A program made the translations under genes and the position numbers. 47,363 bases of DNA from Brassicibacter mesophilus (lineage in GTDB: Bacteria > Bacillota > Clostridia > Tissierellales > Proteiniboraceae): assembly GCF_050433385.1 (NCBI RefSeq), contig NZ_JBNPXI010000030.1, positions 1-47,363 on the forward strand, in the 5' to 3' direction. How positions within the stretch are numbered: the stretch's first letter is position 1; the number at the start of each line of letters is the position of its first letter. Shown here piece by piece: positions 25,902 to 34,020 of the stretch. The notes under the pieces are model-generated. The model had not been told where the DNA came from and searched no databases. It saw only the letters and a list, made by a program, of their open reading frames with translations.

Positions 25902-27253
25902 TGAATAAAAGAGAACTAATAGCTATATTGTTTGAAAAAGGGAAAATAGCTGGATTAAGCGATATGGAGGTTTATATTCAAGGAGGCAAAGAATTTGACA
26001 TCAAGATTTTTAAAGGTGAAATAGACAAGTATAGTATTTCTAGTGAAGAAGGACTTTCTTTTAGAGGTGTATATAACGGAAAAATGGGATATTCATATAC
26101 TGAAAAAATAGATGAAACTTCAGTTGATATGCTTATACAAGATGCTATAGATAATGCAAGAGCAATAGACAGTGAAGATGAAGAAGAAATTCTCGAAGGC
26201 TCTAAAGAATACAAACATATTGAAGTCTTTAATCAGAGCTTAGAAAGCATATCGCCTAGTGAAAAAATAGAATTCACAAAACTATTAGAGCAGGAAGCAT
26301 TAAAATTGGATAAAAGGGTTGTTGCTGTATATGACTGTTTGTATGGTGAACAGAGCAGCTATAGAATGCTAGTTAATACAAAAGGACTAGACCTCAAAAG
26401 CAAGTCAAATATGGCACATGCATATATTTCAGTCATGCTAAAGGATGGAGAGGACGTAAAGACAGCTGATAAATACATTATAGGCAATGACTTTTCAATG
26501 TTTGATGCTAAGGTTTTGGCACAAGAAGCTGTTAAAGAAGCTATATCAATGCTAGGAGCAGATTCAATAGAGTCAGAAGAATATCCAGTGATACTGAGAA
26601 ATAATGTTGCTGCAGATATCATGGAAGCTTTTATACCAGTTTTTATAGCAGAAAATGTTCAGAAAGATATTTCACTTCTCAAAGGAAAATTAGGTGAAAA
26701 GATTGCGAACAGCTTAATAACTATAGTGGATGACCCATTTATGGAGAATGGAGTAGCTTCATGTGGTTTTGATGGAGAAGGAGTTTCAACTATATATAAG
26801 AAAATAGTAGATAAAGGCGTTTTAAAAACCTTCCTTCATAATTCTAAGACTGCAAAAAAAGATGGAATTGAATCTACAGGGAATGCTCATAAGGGTTCGT
26901 ATAAGTCCCCAATATCTATATCTCCAAGTAATATGTATATAGAAAATGGAACTACAAGCTATGAAGAGATTGTAAAAAGTACTGAAAAAGGCCTGTTAAT
27001 AATAGATGTTCAAGGGCTTCATTCGGGGTTAAATACTATATCAGGTGACTTCTCACTTTCTGCTTATGGTTATTTAATAGAAAACGGGGAGATAGAAAGG
27101 CCAGTTAATCAAATAACTATAGCAGGGAATTTTTATGAAATGATAAATGATATTGAAGCAGTTGGAAATGATCTTAAATTTACTCTTCCAGGCTTCGGAT
27201 ATATCGGTTCTCCGACGCTAAAGATAAAAAAACTATCAATATCAGGAAAATAA
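25901..27253 (+). CDS. tldE: TldE/PmbA-type metalloprotease subunit
   Basis: A 450-residue partner of TldD. It has the same overall fold (LRNNVAADIMEAFIPVF at the place of the zinc motif, TFLHNSKTAKKDGIESTGNAHKG, LHSGLNTISGDFSLSAYG) but lacks HExxxH, as expected for the non-catalytic TldE/PmbA subunit. It would form the peptide tunnel with TldD. It overlaps tldD by one base. Confidence 0.94.
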   Translation: MNKRELIAILFEKGKIAGLSDMEVYIQGGKEFDIKIFKGEIDKYSISSEEGLSFRGVYNGKMGYSYTEKIDETSVDMLIQDAIDNARAIDSEDEEEILEGSKEYKHIEVFNQSLESISPSEKIEFTKLLEQEALKLDKRVVAVYDCLYGEQSSYRMLVNTKGLDLKSKSNMAHAYISVMLKDGEDVKTADKYIIGNDFSMFDAKVLAQEAVKEAISMLGADSIESEEYPVILRNNVAADIMEAFIPVFIAENVQKDISLLKGKLGEKIANSLITIVDDPFMENGVASCGFDGEGVSTIYKKIVDKGVLKTFLHNSKTAKKDGIESTGNAHKGSYKSPISISPSNMYIENGTTSYEEIVKSTEKGLLIIDVQGLHSGLNTISGDFSLSAYGYLIENGEIERPVNQITIAGNFYEMINDIEAVGNDLKFTLPGFGYIGSPTLKIKKLSISGK

Positions 27254-27255
27254 TA

Positions 27256-27297
27256 ATAAAATGAGGGCTATCATAATTATGATAGCCCTCATTTTAT
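27256..27297. terminator. 42-nt bidirectional terminator
   Basis: A perfect 21-bp-arm palindrome centred at 27276/27277 (core GAGGGCTATCAT/ATGATAGCCCTC) ends tldE on the plus strand and the DUF378 gene on the minus strand. A T run (27301-27305) follows on the plus side. Confidence 0.85.
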
Positions 27298-27303
27298 AGC
27301 TTT

Positions 27304-27501
27304 TTACTCAACTTTTTCTCTTTCTCTGAACAGTAATGTAATAGAGTATAACCCTGCTAATCCAACTAAGCCATACACTATTTTACTAAGTAGAGCTGAC
27401 TGCCCACCAAACAGTGATGCAACAAGGTCAAATTGGAATAATGCAATAAGCCCCCAGTTTAGCGCACCGATAATAACTAGTACCAATGCTAATCTATCCA
27501 T
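27304..27501 (-). CDS. DUF378 small membrane protein
   Basis: A 65-residue protein with two hydrophobic segments. MDRLALVLVIIGALNWGLIALF and LSKIVYGLVGLAGLYSITLLF match the DUF378 family, including the INW-GL motif. Function is unknown. AAGGAGTG precedes the ATG. Confidence 0.9.
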   Translation of the reverse strand: MDRLALVLVIIGALNWGLIALFQFDLVASLFGGQSALLSKIVYGLVGLAGLYSITLLFREREKVE

Positions 27502-27744
27502 TAAATCACTCCTTAAGTATATAATAATATCTACAATTGTATTATTGCTATATTTTTTACATTCTATACCTTTTCACACTTAAAAATAAGTAAAAATTTC
27601 CTTAATATACAATTTTCTCAGATTACACTCCAATTGGTATTTATATACTTAAAAATGTAACACATTTTCTTATTATGAATAAGATATATTATCAAGCTTA
27701 CATAAAGTATAAGCTATTCAAATTACTTAGAAAGGGAGGATATT

Positions 27745-27939
27745 ATGTCACAAGAAATTGACAATAACATTCCAGTACAATCTGACGTATGTGATTATGG
27801 CATTAATGAAAGCTTACTATTTTTCTTTTTATTACTCGTAATCTTATTCTGCAATTGTGGATGGTTTGATGAAGGAAATGAAAGCTTATTATTTTTCTTC
27901 TTATTGTTAGTGATTTTGTTTAATAAATGCTATTATTAG
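27745..27939 (+). CDS. Small hydrophobic protein with an exact internal duplication
   Basis: A 64-residue protein. The 15-residue segment NESLLFFFLLLVILF occurs twice, encoded at 27805-27849 and 27877-27921, separated by CNCGWFDEG. The two copies are identical in protein but differ in eight codons, all silent. It has a polar N-terminus (SQEIDNNIPVQSDVCDYG) and four cysteines. The look recalls short Cys/Gly/hydrophobic spore-surface peptides of Firmicutes; that is an inference. AAAGGGAGG precedes the ATG and a terminator follows; splB, a spore gene, is next. Confidence 0.75.
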   Translation: MSQEIDNNIPVQSDVCDYGINESLLFFFLLLVILFCNCGWFDEGNESLLFFFLLLVILFNKCYY

Positions 27940-27962
27940 AGTTTTCGGACATAAGTTTTCTC

Positions 27963-27997
27963 AAAAAAAGTAGGATTATTTTTATCCTACTTTTTTG
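27963..27997 (+). terminator. Intrinsic terminator
   Basis: AAAAAAGTAGGAT pairs with ATCCTACTTTTTT around a short T-rich loop. Confidence 0.85.
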
Positions 27998-28059
27998 CTG
28001 CATATATTATTTCTAACATTCCAATAATACTATTATCAAAAACAAAGGAGTAGATTTAA

Positions 28060-29079
28060 ATGGAATACATACCTAAAAGGGTATTTTTTGAAAAAAAAGC
28101 TTTGGATTATCAACTTGGTGAAGATATGTATAAACTGTTTCAGGACATGAATGTTGAAATAGGTATTCTTAAAAACAACCGAGTATCAAATATCCCTTCT
28201 AGAACACCATTACAAGCTTACGTAGAAGGTAAAAATACATTAGTTGTAAGAGTGAGAAAAAAACAAGAGTTTCAAACCTGTAAGCCATCTGCTCATTATC
28301 AATTGCCTATATTTTCAGGCTGCGCGGGAAAATGTCAATATTGTTATCTAAATACTAGGTTTGGCAAAAAACCTTACATAACTGCATATGCAAATATAGA
28401 TGAAATATTAAATCAAGCACAGGAGTATATAAACGAAAGAAAACCCGAAACAACCATTTTTGAAGCTGCAGCAACATCTGATCCTATACCAGTAGAAAAA
28501 TATACTGGCAGCTTAGCTAGAACTATAGAATTTATCGGTAAACAAGATTATGCAAAGCTGCGATTTGTAACTAAATTTTCACAAATAGATAGTTTATTAA
28601 ATCTAAAGCATAATAATAATACTGCAATAAGATTTAGTATCAATTCGCAAAGTATAATAAAAGAATATGAGCATGGAGTTTCAAGTTTATCAGATAGGAT
28701 AAAGGCATCGAAGAAGATAATTAAGGCTGGATATAAGTTGGGATTTATTATTGGACCTGTAATACTATACGATAACTGGCAAAATGAATATAAAGATTTG
28801 TTGAAAGAGCTTAAAAGAGAATTAGCACAGGAAAGTGATAAGAATATTTCTTTTGAAATAATTTCTCACAGATTTACAAGTACAGCAAAAAATAAGATTC
28901 TTGAGCTATTTCCGGACACAACTCTGCCAATGAGTGAAAAAGATAGAGTATTTAAATATGGACAATTTGGTTATGGGAAGTATGTATATAACAAAAATGC
29001 ATTAAATAGCATCAAAGAGCTTTTTAAACAAGAAATAGTGAAAATGTTTAAAAACAGTGATATTAACTATATTATTTGA
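28060..29079 (+). CDS. splB: Spore photoproduct lyase (radical SAM)
   Basis: A 339-residue radical SAM DNA-repair enzyme. The cluster motif CxxxCxxC is Cys88, Cys92, Cys95 in SGCAGKCQYCYLN. The C-terminal block HRFTSTAKNKILELFPDTTLP and KYGQFGYGKYVY is diagnostic for SplB. It reverses the thymine dimer (spore photoproduct) during germination, which indicates a spore-former. AAAGGAG precedes the ATG. It stands alone. Confidence 0.96.
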   Translation: MEYIPKRVFFEKKALDYQLGEDMYKLFQDMNVEIGILKNNRVSNIPSRTPLQAYVEGKNTLVVRVRKKQEFQTCKPSAHYQLPIFSGCAGKCQYCYLNTRFGKKPYITAYANIDEILNQAQEYINERKPETTIFEAAATSDPIPVEKYTGSLARTIEFIGKQDYAKLRFVTKFSQIDSLLNLKHNNNTAIRFSINSQSIIKEYEHGVSSLSDRIKASKKIIKAGYKLGFIIGPVILYDNWQNEYKDLLKELKRELAQESDKNISFEIISHRFTSTAKNKILELFPDTTLPMSEKDRVFKYGQFGYGKYVYNKNALNSIKELFKQEIVKMFKNSDINYII

Positions 29080-29129
29080 GAATTTTATGTATACTTAATC
29101 ACAAAAATAAAAAAATATTCAAAAAAACA

Positions 29130-29158
29130 TTGACACTTCATTTGCAACAAGCTATAAT
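29130..29158 (+). promoter_or_regulatory. Consensus sigma-A promoter of the T-box transcript
   Basis: TTGACA (29130-29135) and TATAAT (29153-29158) are separated by exactly 17 bp, a full consensus match. Transcription would start near 29165, ahead of the T-box leader. Confidence 0.9.
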
Positions 29159-29204
29159 CATACATATAAATTAATAAATATGAATGAAAAATAAATCTAA
29201 ATAT

Positions 29205-29475
29205 TAATCTTATGATTGGGAGAGTAATTATGGCAATTGTTTAAGCGAGCTGGAGAATGGTGAGAGTCCAGTATCATAGCCATAGTGAAGAGAGCCCATG
29301 AAGAGGTTTCCTGAAAGTATCTGAAAGAGTATGCACAATGTTAGTAGGGAAACACGGTTTCTACCGTTATAGAATTGAGTGAAAATGAAATATTATACAT
29401 TTCGTTTTAACTAGAGTGGTAACGCGGATAATAAATTCGTCTCTTAATTATTTTGTAAGAGACGTTTTTTTATGC
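29205..29475 (+). ncRNA. T-box leader (tRNA-sensing riboswitch)
   Basis: The conserved T-box AGAGTGGTAACGCGG is at 29413-29427, followed by a terminator (CGTCTCTTA 29438-29446 with TAAGAGACG 29456-29464, then T7). Stem I is clear: lower helix TGGG (29217-29220) with CCCA (29295-29298), loop-E AGTA (29223-29226) with GAA (29287-29289), upper helix ATTATGGC (29227-29234) with GCCATAGT (29279-29286). The specifier lies within GAGAG (29290-29294): GAG (Glu) or AGA (Arg). The downstream argG and the T-box UGGU, which would pair with an A73 discriminator, favour arginine. Uncharged tRNA would stabilise the antiterminator and switch on the genes below. Confidence 0.92.
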
Positions 29476-29564
29476 AGTAATTTTAACTAATTATTAAGAG
29501 GTGATGGAAATAAACAATGCTCACAGATTACTAAAAAACAAAAAATAAAAAGGGGATGAGTGTT

Positions 29565-30392
29565 TTGAAAAAAGTATTCGTATATTTAATGGTTTTAATT
29601 ATGGCATTTACATTAGTGGCTTGTGGACAAGTTAATTTGAGCTCAGGCAATTCTGAGGCTAAGTCTTCAGCTTCATCGGGGATGCAAAAGATAAAAGATT
29701 CAGGAAAGCTTGTAATAGGAACAAGTGCTGCATATCCACCATATGAATTTCACAAAGAAGTAAATGGTAAAGATACTATAGTAGGATTTGACATTGACAT
29801 AGCTAAGGAAATAGCAAAAGATTTAGGCGTTGAACTTGAAATCAAAGATATGGAATTCAAAGGATTATTAGCCGCATTAGAGGCAGGTAAAATAGATATA
29901 GTTATAGCAGGTATGACTCCAACAGAAGAGAGAAAGCAGAGTGTTGATTTCTCAAAGGTATATTATGTTGCTACTCAAGGGGTAGTTGTTCAGACTGATA
30001 AAGCTGATTTATTTAAAACTGCAGATGATTTAAAAGATAAAGTTGTTGGTGTGCAAAAAGGAACGACTCAAGAAGAAATAGCTAAGCAGATAGTTAGTGA
30101 AAGTCAGATTAAAGGGCTAGGTAAAGTTTCTGATGTTATGCTACAAGCTATAAACGGGAAAATCGATGCAGTAATAGTTGAAACACCTGTTGCTAAATCG
30201 TATGTACAACAGAATCCTGCACTTGCGGTATCAGAAATTAAGCTTGAAACTGGTGACAGTGGTTCAGCTATAGCCATTAAAAAAGGAAATGAAGATTTGG
30301 TACAAGCTATAGATGCTACTCTTGATAGATTGATGAAAGACAATATGATAGAAGATTTTGTTTTGAAGGCAACTGAACTAGTAGAGAACTAA
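29565..30392 (+). CDS. Amino-acid ABC transporter substrate-binding lipoprotein
   Basis: A 275-residue extracellular solute-binding protein of family 3. The lipoprotein signal (VFVYLMVLIMAFTLVAC) ends at a LVAC lipobox. The binding domain has GKLVIGTSAAYPPYEF, IVGFDIDIAKEIAKDLGVELE, GLLAALEAGKIDIVIAGMTPTEERK and VDFSKVYY. By T-box and neighbour it probably binds arginine or a related basic amino acid. No permease or ATPase gene follows, so the rest of the transporter must be elsewhere. The TTG at 29565 has GGGGATGAG upstream; an ATG at 29556 abuts that site and is the alternative start. Confidence 0.9.
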   Translation: MKKVFVYLMVLIMAFTLVACGQVNLSSGNSEAKSSASSGMQKIKDSGKLVIGTSAAYPPYEFHKEVNGKDTIVGFDIDIAKEIAKDLGVELEIKDMEFKGLLAALEAGKIDIVIAGMTPTEERKQSVDFSKVYYVATQGVVVQTDKADLFKTADDLKDKVVGVQKGTTQEEIAKQIVSESQIKGLGKVSDVMLQAINGKIDAVIVETPVAKSYVQQNPALAVSEIKLETGDSGSAIAIKKGNEDLVQAIDATLDRLMKDNMIEDFVLKATELVEN

Positions 30393-30524
30393 AATCTAAT
30401 AGCAAATAGTTTTCTTAACAAAATCTCATAAGCATTCTCTTATCTTTTTATTCATATTCAAATAATATTTTTTATATTGAACTTGGTTATCCATAGTAAA
30501 CAAATGTAGAGAGGAGAAGTAATA

Positions 30525-31730
30525 ATGAAAGAAAAAGTTATATTAGCATACTCTGGAGGATTAGACACTTCAATTATAATTCCATGGATTAAAGAAAACT
30601 ATGATTTTGATATAATAGCTGCTTGTATAAATGTTGGGCAAGATGATGAGATGGCCGAAGTTGAAGAAAAGGCTATAAAATCAGGCGCATCTAAAATATA
30701 TTTGGAAAACGTCAAAGAGGAATTTGTTAGAGATTATGTATTTAAAGCGATAAAAGCAAACTGCGTATATGAAGATAAATATATGCTAGGTACTGCACTA
30801 GCTAGACCACTTATTGGTAAAAAACTTGTGGAAATTGCCCATAAAGAAGGAGCAAAGTATATTGCACATGGATGTACTGGAAAAGGAAATGATCAAGTGC
30901 GATTTGAAGCAGCTATAGCCGCATTAGATCCAAGTATTAAGGTAATTGCTCCTTGGAGAATGTGGGGTATTAAGTCGAGAGAGGATGCCATAGATTATGC
31001 TAATGAAAAAGGAATATCAATTCCAGTGACAAAAGAGAAGATTTACTCAAGAGATAAAAACATATTGCATATTAGTCATGAGGGAGGACATCTTGAGGAT
31101 CCTAAAAATGAACATAAGGCAGATGAACTGTACTTAATGACTAAAACTCTTGAAGAAGCTAAAGATGAGCCAACTTATTTAGAAATATATTTTGAAAAGG
31201 GGATACCAACAAAGCTTAATAATGTTAAACTTTCTCCTGTAGAAATGTTAAATGAGTTAAATAAAATAGGTGGAGAAAATGGAGTTGGAGTAGCGGATAT
31301 TCTTGAAAATAGATTAGTTGGCATGAAGTCTAGAGGAGTATATGAAACTCCTGGAGGAACTATATTGATGACTGCTCATAAAGAGCTCGAACGACTAACA
31401 CTTGACAAGATTACTTATCAATATAAGCAATCAATAGCTTTGAAATACGCTGAGCTTGTATACAATGGAATTTGGTACTGTACGCTTAAGAATGCTCTTG
31501 ATGCCTTTATAGATACTACTCAGCAAAATGTAACAGGATGGATAAAATTGAAGCTATATAAAGGAAATATAATGATAGCAGGAATGGATTCACCTTATGC
31601 ACTTTATAATCATGGAATATCATCCTTTGGTGCAAGTGAGTTTTATAACCAAAAGGATGCAGAAGGGTTTATTAATCTATTTAATTTACCATTTAAAATT
31701 CATGCTATGATGGAAGGTAATAATAACTAG
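30525..31730 (+). CDS. argG: Argininosuccinate synthase
   Basis: A 401-residue enzyme that joins citrulline and aspartate with ATP. The nucleotide loop SGGLDTS is at residues 10-16. Family blocks are GTALARPLIGKKLVEIA, AHGCTGKGNDQVRFE, PWRMWGIKSREDAIDYA, SRDKNILHISHEGG and ENRLVGMKSRGVYETPGG. Length is normal. It lies 132 bp after the binding-protein gene with its own GAGAGGAG ribosome site; no terminator separates them, so the T-box probably governs both. argH is not in the window. Confidence 0.97.
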   Translation: MKEKVILAYSGGLDTSIIIPWIKENYDFDIIAACINVGQDDEMAEVEEKAIKSGASKIYLENVKEEFVRDYVFKAIKANCVYEDKYMLGTALARPLIGKKLVEIAHKEGAKYIAHGCTGKGNDQVRFEAAIAALDPSIKVIAPWRMWGIKSREDAIDYANEKGISIPVTKEKIYSRDKNILHISHEGGHLEDPKNEHKADELYLMTKTLEEAKDEPTYLEIYFEKGIPTKLNNVKLSPVEMLNELNKIGGENGVGVADILENRLVGMKSRGVYETPGGTILMTAHKELERLTLDKITYQYKQSIALKYAELVYNGIWYCTLKNALDAFIDTTQQNVTGWIKLKLYKGNIMIAGMDSPYALYNHGISSFGASEFYNQKDAEGFINLFNLPFKIHAMMEGNNN

Positions 31731-31752
31731 GTATGATGAATGTTGATTCCAA

Positions 31753-31780
31753 AGAAACTCTGCAAAATTGCAGAGTTTCT
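31753..31780. terminator. Terminator after argG
   Basis: AGAAACTCTGCAA pairs with TTGCAGAGTTTCT, a 13-bp stem with a 2-nt centre. It could act on both strands. Confidence 0.7.
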
Positions 31781-32124
31781 TGTGACACAGGAGATTGTTT
31801 AAGCAGTAGATATCCTATCTACACATCATTTAATAATGATACTTAAAGAATAGAACGAATTATATAAGTTATTTGCAAAACATTGTAAATAAGATTTATC
31901 TAGTATTAAGGTTTAATTTGTAAAAAATAAGTAAAGGACAGGTAAAATCAAAAAGAGCACAGTATGTACTGTATATAGGATCATGACATAATATTTTTAT
32001 TAACAGTTTGAGACTAGTAATATATTACTAGTCTCAAACTGTCGAATGTATCGAATTAGTCTTCATGTTGTCTACGATTTGAATGAATAAGTATACTATT
32101 GTTACAGAAATATTGATGAGCTTC
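31781..32124. repeat. Gene-free stretch with a 40-nt perfect palindrome
   Basis: No coding frame is convincing here. A 40-nt palindrome with no loop (ACAGTTTGAGACTAGTAATA and its reverse complement) lies at 32003-32042. A shorter one, ACAGTATGTACTGT, lies at 31959-31972. The long one may end transcripts of the minus-strand peptide gene, but it has no T tract on the minus side. Confidence 0.6.
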
Positions 32125-32229
32125 TTAAGGTACTTGTCTACCACCTGGACCAATAGTACATCCTAAACGTGGGCAATCAGAGTGTGAAGAATCGCCATTA
32201 ATTGCTTCAGGATTAATTAAATATTCCAT
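32125..32229 (-). CDS. 34-residue candidate RiPP precursor peptide
   Basis: On the minus strand an ATG at 32229 follows AAAGGGGGG (32244-32236) at a 6-base spacing. It encodes 34 residues: a leader-like start MEYLINPEAINGDSSHS and a compact C-terminal part DCPRLGCTIGPGGRQVP with two cysteines (19 and 24) and a GPGG turn. It lies 65 bp behind the radical SAM/SPASM gene on the same strand, with no terminator between. By analogy with other SPASM maturases it should be the modified substrate. It does not match the Cys-rich six-Cys (SCIFF), PqqA or subtilosin patterns. Confidence 0.7.
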   Translation of the reverse strand: MEYLINPEAINGDSSHSDCPRLGCTIGPGGRQVP

Positions 32230-32294
32230 TCATAACCCCCCTTTCTTTTATTTAAGATAGTTAATTGTAGAATTCTATAATTAACTATCAAATA

Positions 32295-33629
32295 TTATGC
32301 ATTGATTTGTTTTGCTTTTATATTATGAGCTATATCTTGCAGGTATGTTTTTAACATATATTTAGGAGAACTACATCTATCTTCATACTTGTTAATTCTC
32401 TTATTCGGGCATCCCCCCATACAAACGGGTAGTATATTGCATTTAGAACATTCCTCATCCTCAGTAGGATCATATATTAAATACTCAAATAAAATACCTT
32501 TATGTTGTACTTTGTCTAGTTGATTAACATTTCCAATCATTAATTCTTCTATACCTATATCATTCCAACATAAATATAAATCACCATTAGCATTTACGAC
32601 AAAGGAGTTATTTAAATCAGCTGAGCAATAATTATATATCCTAGAAGGGTAATGTCCACTACAAGATACACCAAACCCTTTTGATTTCAGATAATCATTA
32701 AATTTAAACTCTTCTTTACAATACTCCTTAAAGTCTAAGCAAAAATCTTCAGAATAGCAGTTATTACAATTATCAACGTGTCCTAAGTATGGTGTTATAG
32801 TTTTATTTAAGCCATGGCTAACTAAATTATCTATTAGCTCGTATACTCCATTAATATTTTTATTATCAACGTTTATACGTAATGCTATTTTATCAATTTG
32901 TCCATTTAACTTTGTGAGATTGCTTATAATAGTTTTAAAGGTAGGTTGTCCGCCCATAAGAGGCCTTCTTTTATCATGGGTTTTTTCATTTCCATCTATT
33001 GTGATTTGTACGGAGGATACTTTACATTTCTTTAATTTATTCACTATATCTTCGGTTAAATGATAACCATTGGTTATAATTTCTGCACTATAATCAACTG
33101 AATTGTTATTGCATATTTTAATAAATTCACGACTAAGTTTTTCTATTACATCCATTGCCAATAAAGGTTCGCCACCATACCAGGTGACATGAAAACTTTC
33201 TATGGAATTAATTTTATTTTCTAGCCATTCTATAAGGCTGTTTTGTGTTTCTTTATCCATCAATTCATTTTTTAAACTATTTTTCTCATAGCAATATATG
33301 CACCTGAAATTACAATCTGATGTGGGTGCAATTGTTAAGCTGAAGAATTTGCTCGAAAACCTACTTTTATACATAGAAAACTTTAGCTGTTTAAATTCAT
33401 CAACATCATCTTCAATCAAAAAAGCTCCTTTTTTAAAATCTTTAATTAATTCTTCATCATCTATTTCGTTTCCATTTTCTTCAAAATCAACGTACTTTTT
33501 GTAGTTAGAACTTTTTATTAAGGCCAATGAATTTGACATTGCATTATATGCTATATACTTGTCCTGCTGATTATCATACAAAAAAAACGTGTTAAACTTT
33601 GAAACTTTAATGACAATCGCCCCCCACAC
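32295..33629 (-). CDS. Radical SAM/SPASM peptide maturase
   Basis: The 444-residue protein has an N-terminal peptide-binding-like region (about 1-95), the radical SAM motif CxxxCxxC at Cys106, Cys110, Cys113 (SDCNFRCIYCYE), YGGEPLL, and a complete SPASM domain: C-x13-G-x4-C (CSADLNNSFVV to LYLC), then C-x2-C-x5-C-x3-C (CSKCNILPVCMGGC) and a final Cys in EDRCSSP. Such enzymes install thioether or C-C links in ribosomal peptides. The start is odd: GTG at 33629 lies before a GGGGGG ribosome-like run (33625-33620), so initiation may be at ATT 33611, eight bases after it. The small peptide gene follows. Confidence 0.93.
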   Translation of the reverse strand: MWGAIVIKVSKFNTFFLYDNQQDKYIAYNAMSNSLALIKSSNYKKYVDFEENGNEIDDEELIKDFKKGAFLIEDDVDEFKQLKFSMYKSRFSSKFFSLTIAPTSDCNFRCIYCYEKNSLKNELMDKETQNSLIEWLENKINSIESFHVTWYGGEPLLAMDVIEKLSREFIKICNNNSVDYSAEIITNGYHLTEDIVNKLKKCKVSSVQITIDGNEKTHDKRRPLMGGQPTFKTIISNLTKLNGQIDKIALRINVDNKNINGVYELIDNLVSHGLNKTITPYLGHVDNCNNCYSEDFCLDFKEYCKEEFKFNDYLKSKGFGVSCSGHYPSRIYNYCSADLNNSFVVNANGDLYLCWNDIGIEELMIGNVNQLDKVQHKGILFEYLIYDPTEDEECSKCNILPVCMGGCPNKRINKYEDRCSSPKYMLKTYLQDIAHNIKAKQINA

Positions 33630-33822
33630 AATAACTTTTTGTTTTCTATAATTAGTCTGTTTATTTTAGAACTCTCCTACAGAATTATGTAATATTAATA
33701 CAATATATGAAAACTATGATTTATATTATATATTGTAACTTAAAAGTAAAAAAAGTAAAAAAATGGCATAAATAATCAATGGAACAAATAATGTATGTTT
33801 TTATTGAGATGAATTAGTTGAT

Positions 33823-33831
33823 ATTATAGCA
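33823..33831 (-). promoter_or_regulatory. Extended -10 promoter for the radical SAM gene
   Basis: On the minus strand TGC-TATAAT forms an extended -10, about 200 nt before the maturase start. No good -35 is seen. The leader between holds A/T-rich sequence and no obvious peptide gene. Confidence 0.4.
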
Positions 33832-34020
33832 CTTGCAAAGTAAACATTCATTTGGACTAGGAGAACAGTTTGTTTTTACTTCGTATTTATAGATACGATG
33901 ATGGCTGAAGAGGTATTTAGACAAATAATAAAGAGATTGATAGATAAGCAGAATATTTAGCAAACATTCTTATATCAGCGTAAGAATAAGTAAAGCTTAG
34001 CTAGCTGAGTAAAGAAGAGA
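33832..34020. other. Non-coding or decayed stretch
   Basis: Short broken frames only, such as one reading MMAEEVFRQIIKRLIDKQ (ATG at 33900, stop by about 33960). No family was recognised. Confidence 0.4.

Noticed and set aside
27256..27297. CRISPR or insertion-sequence repeat
   Set aside because: It is a single palindrome between convergent genes and behaves as an ordinary bidirectional terminator.
29293..29295. AGC (Ser) as T-box specifier
   Set aside because: The C at 29295 is used in the lower helix CCCA pairing with TGGG at 29217-29220, and the UGGU bulge would not suit a G73 tRNA-Ser.
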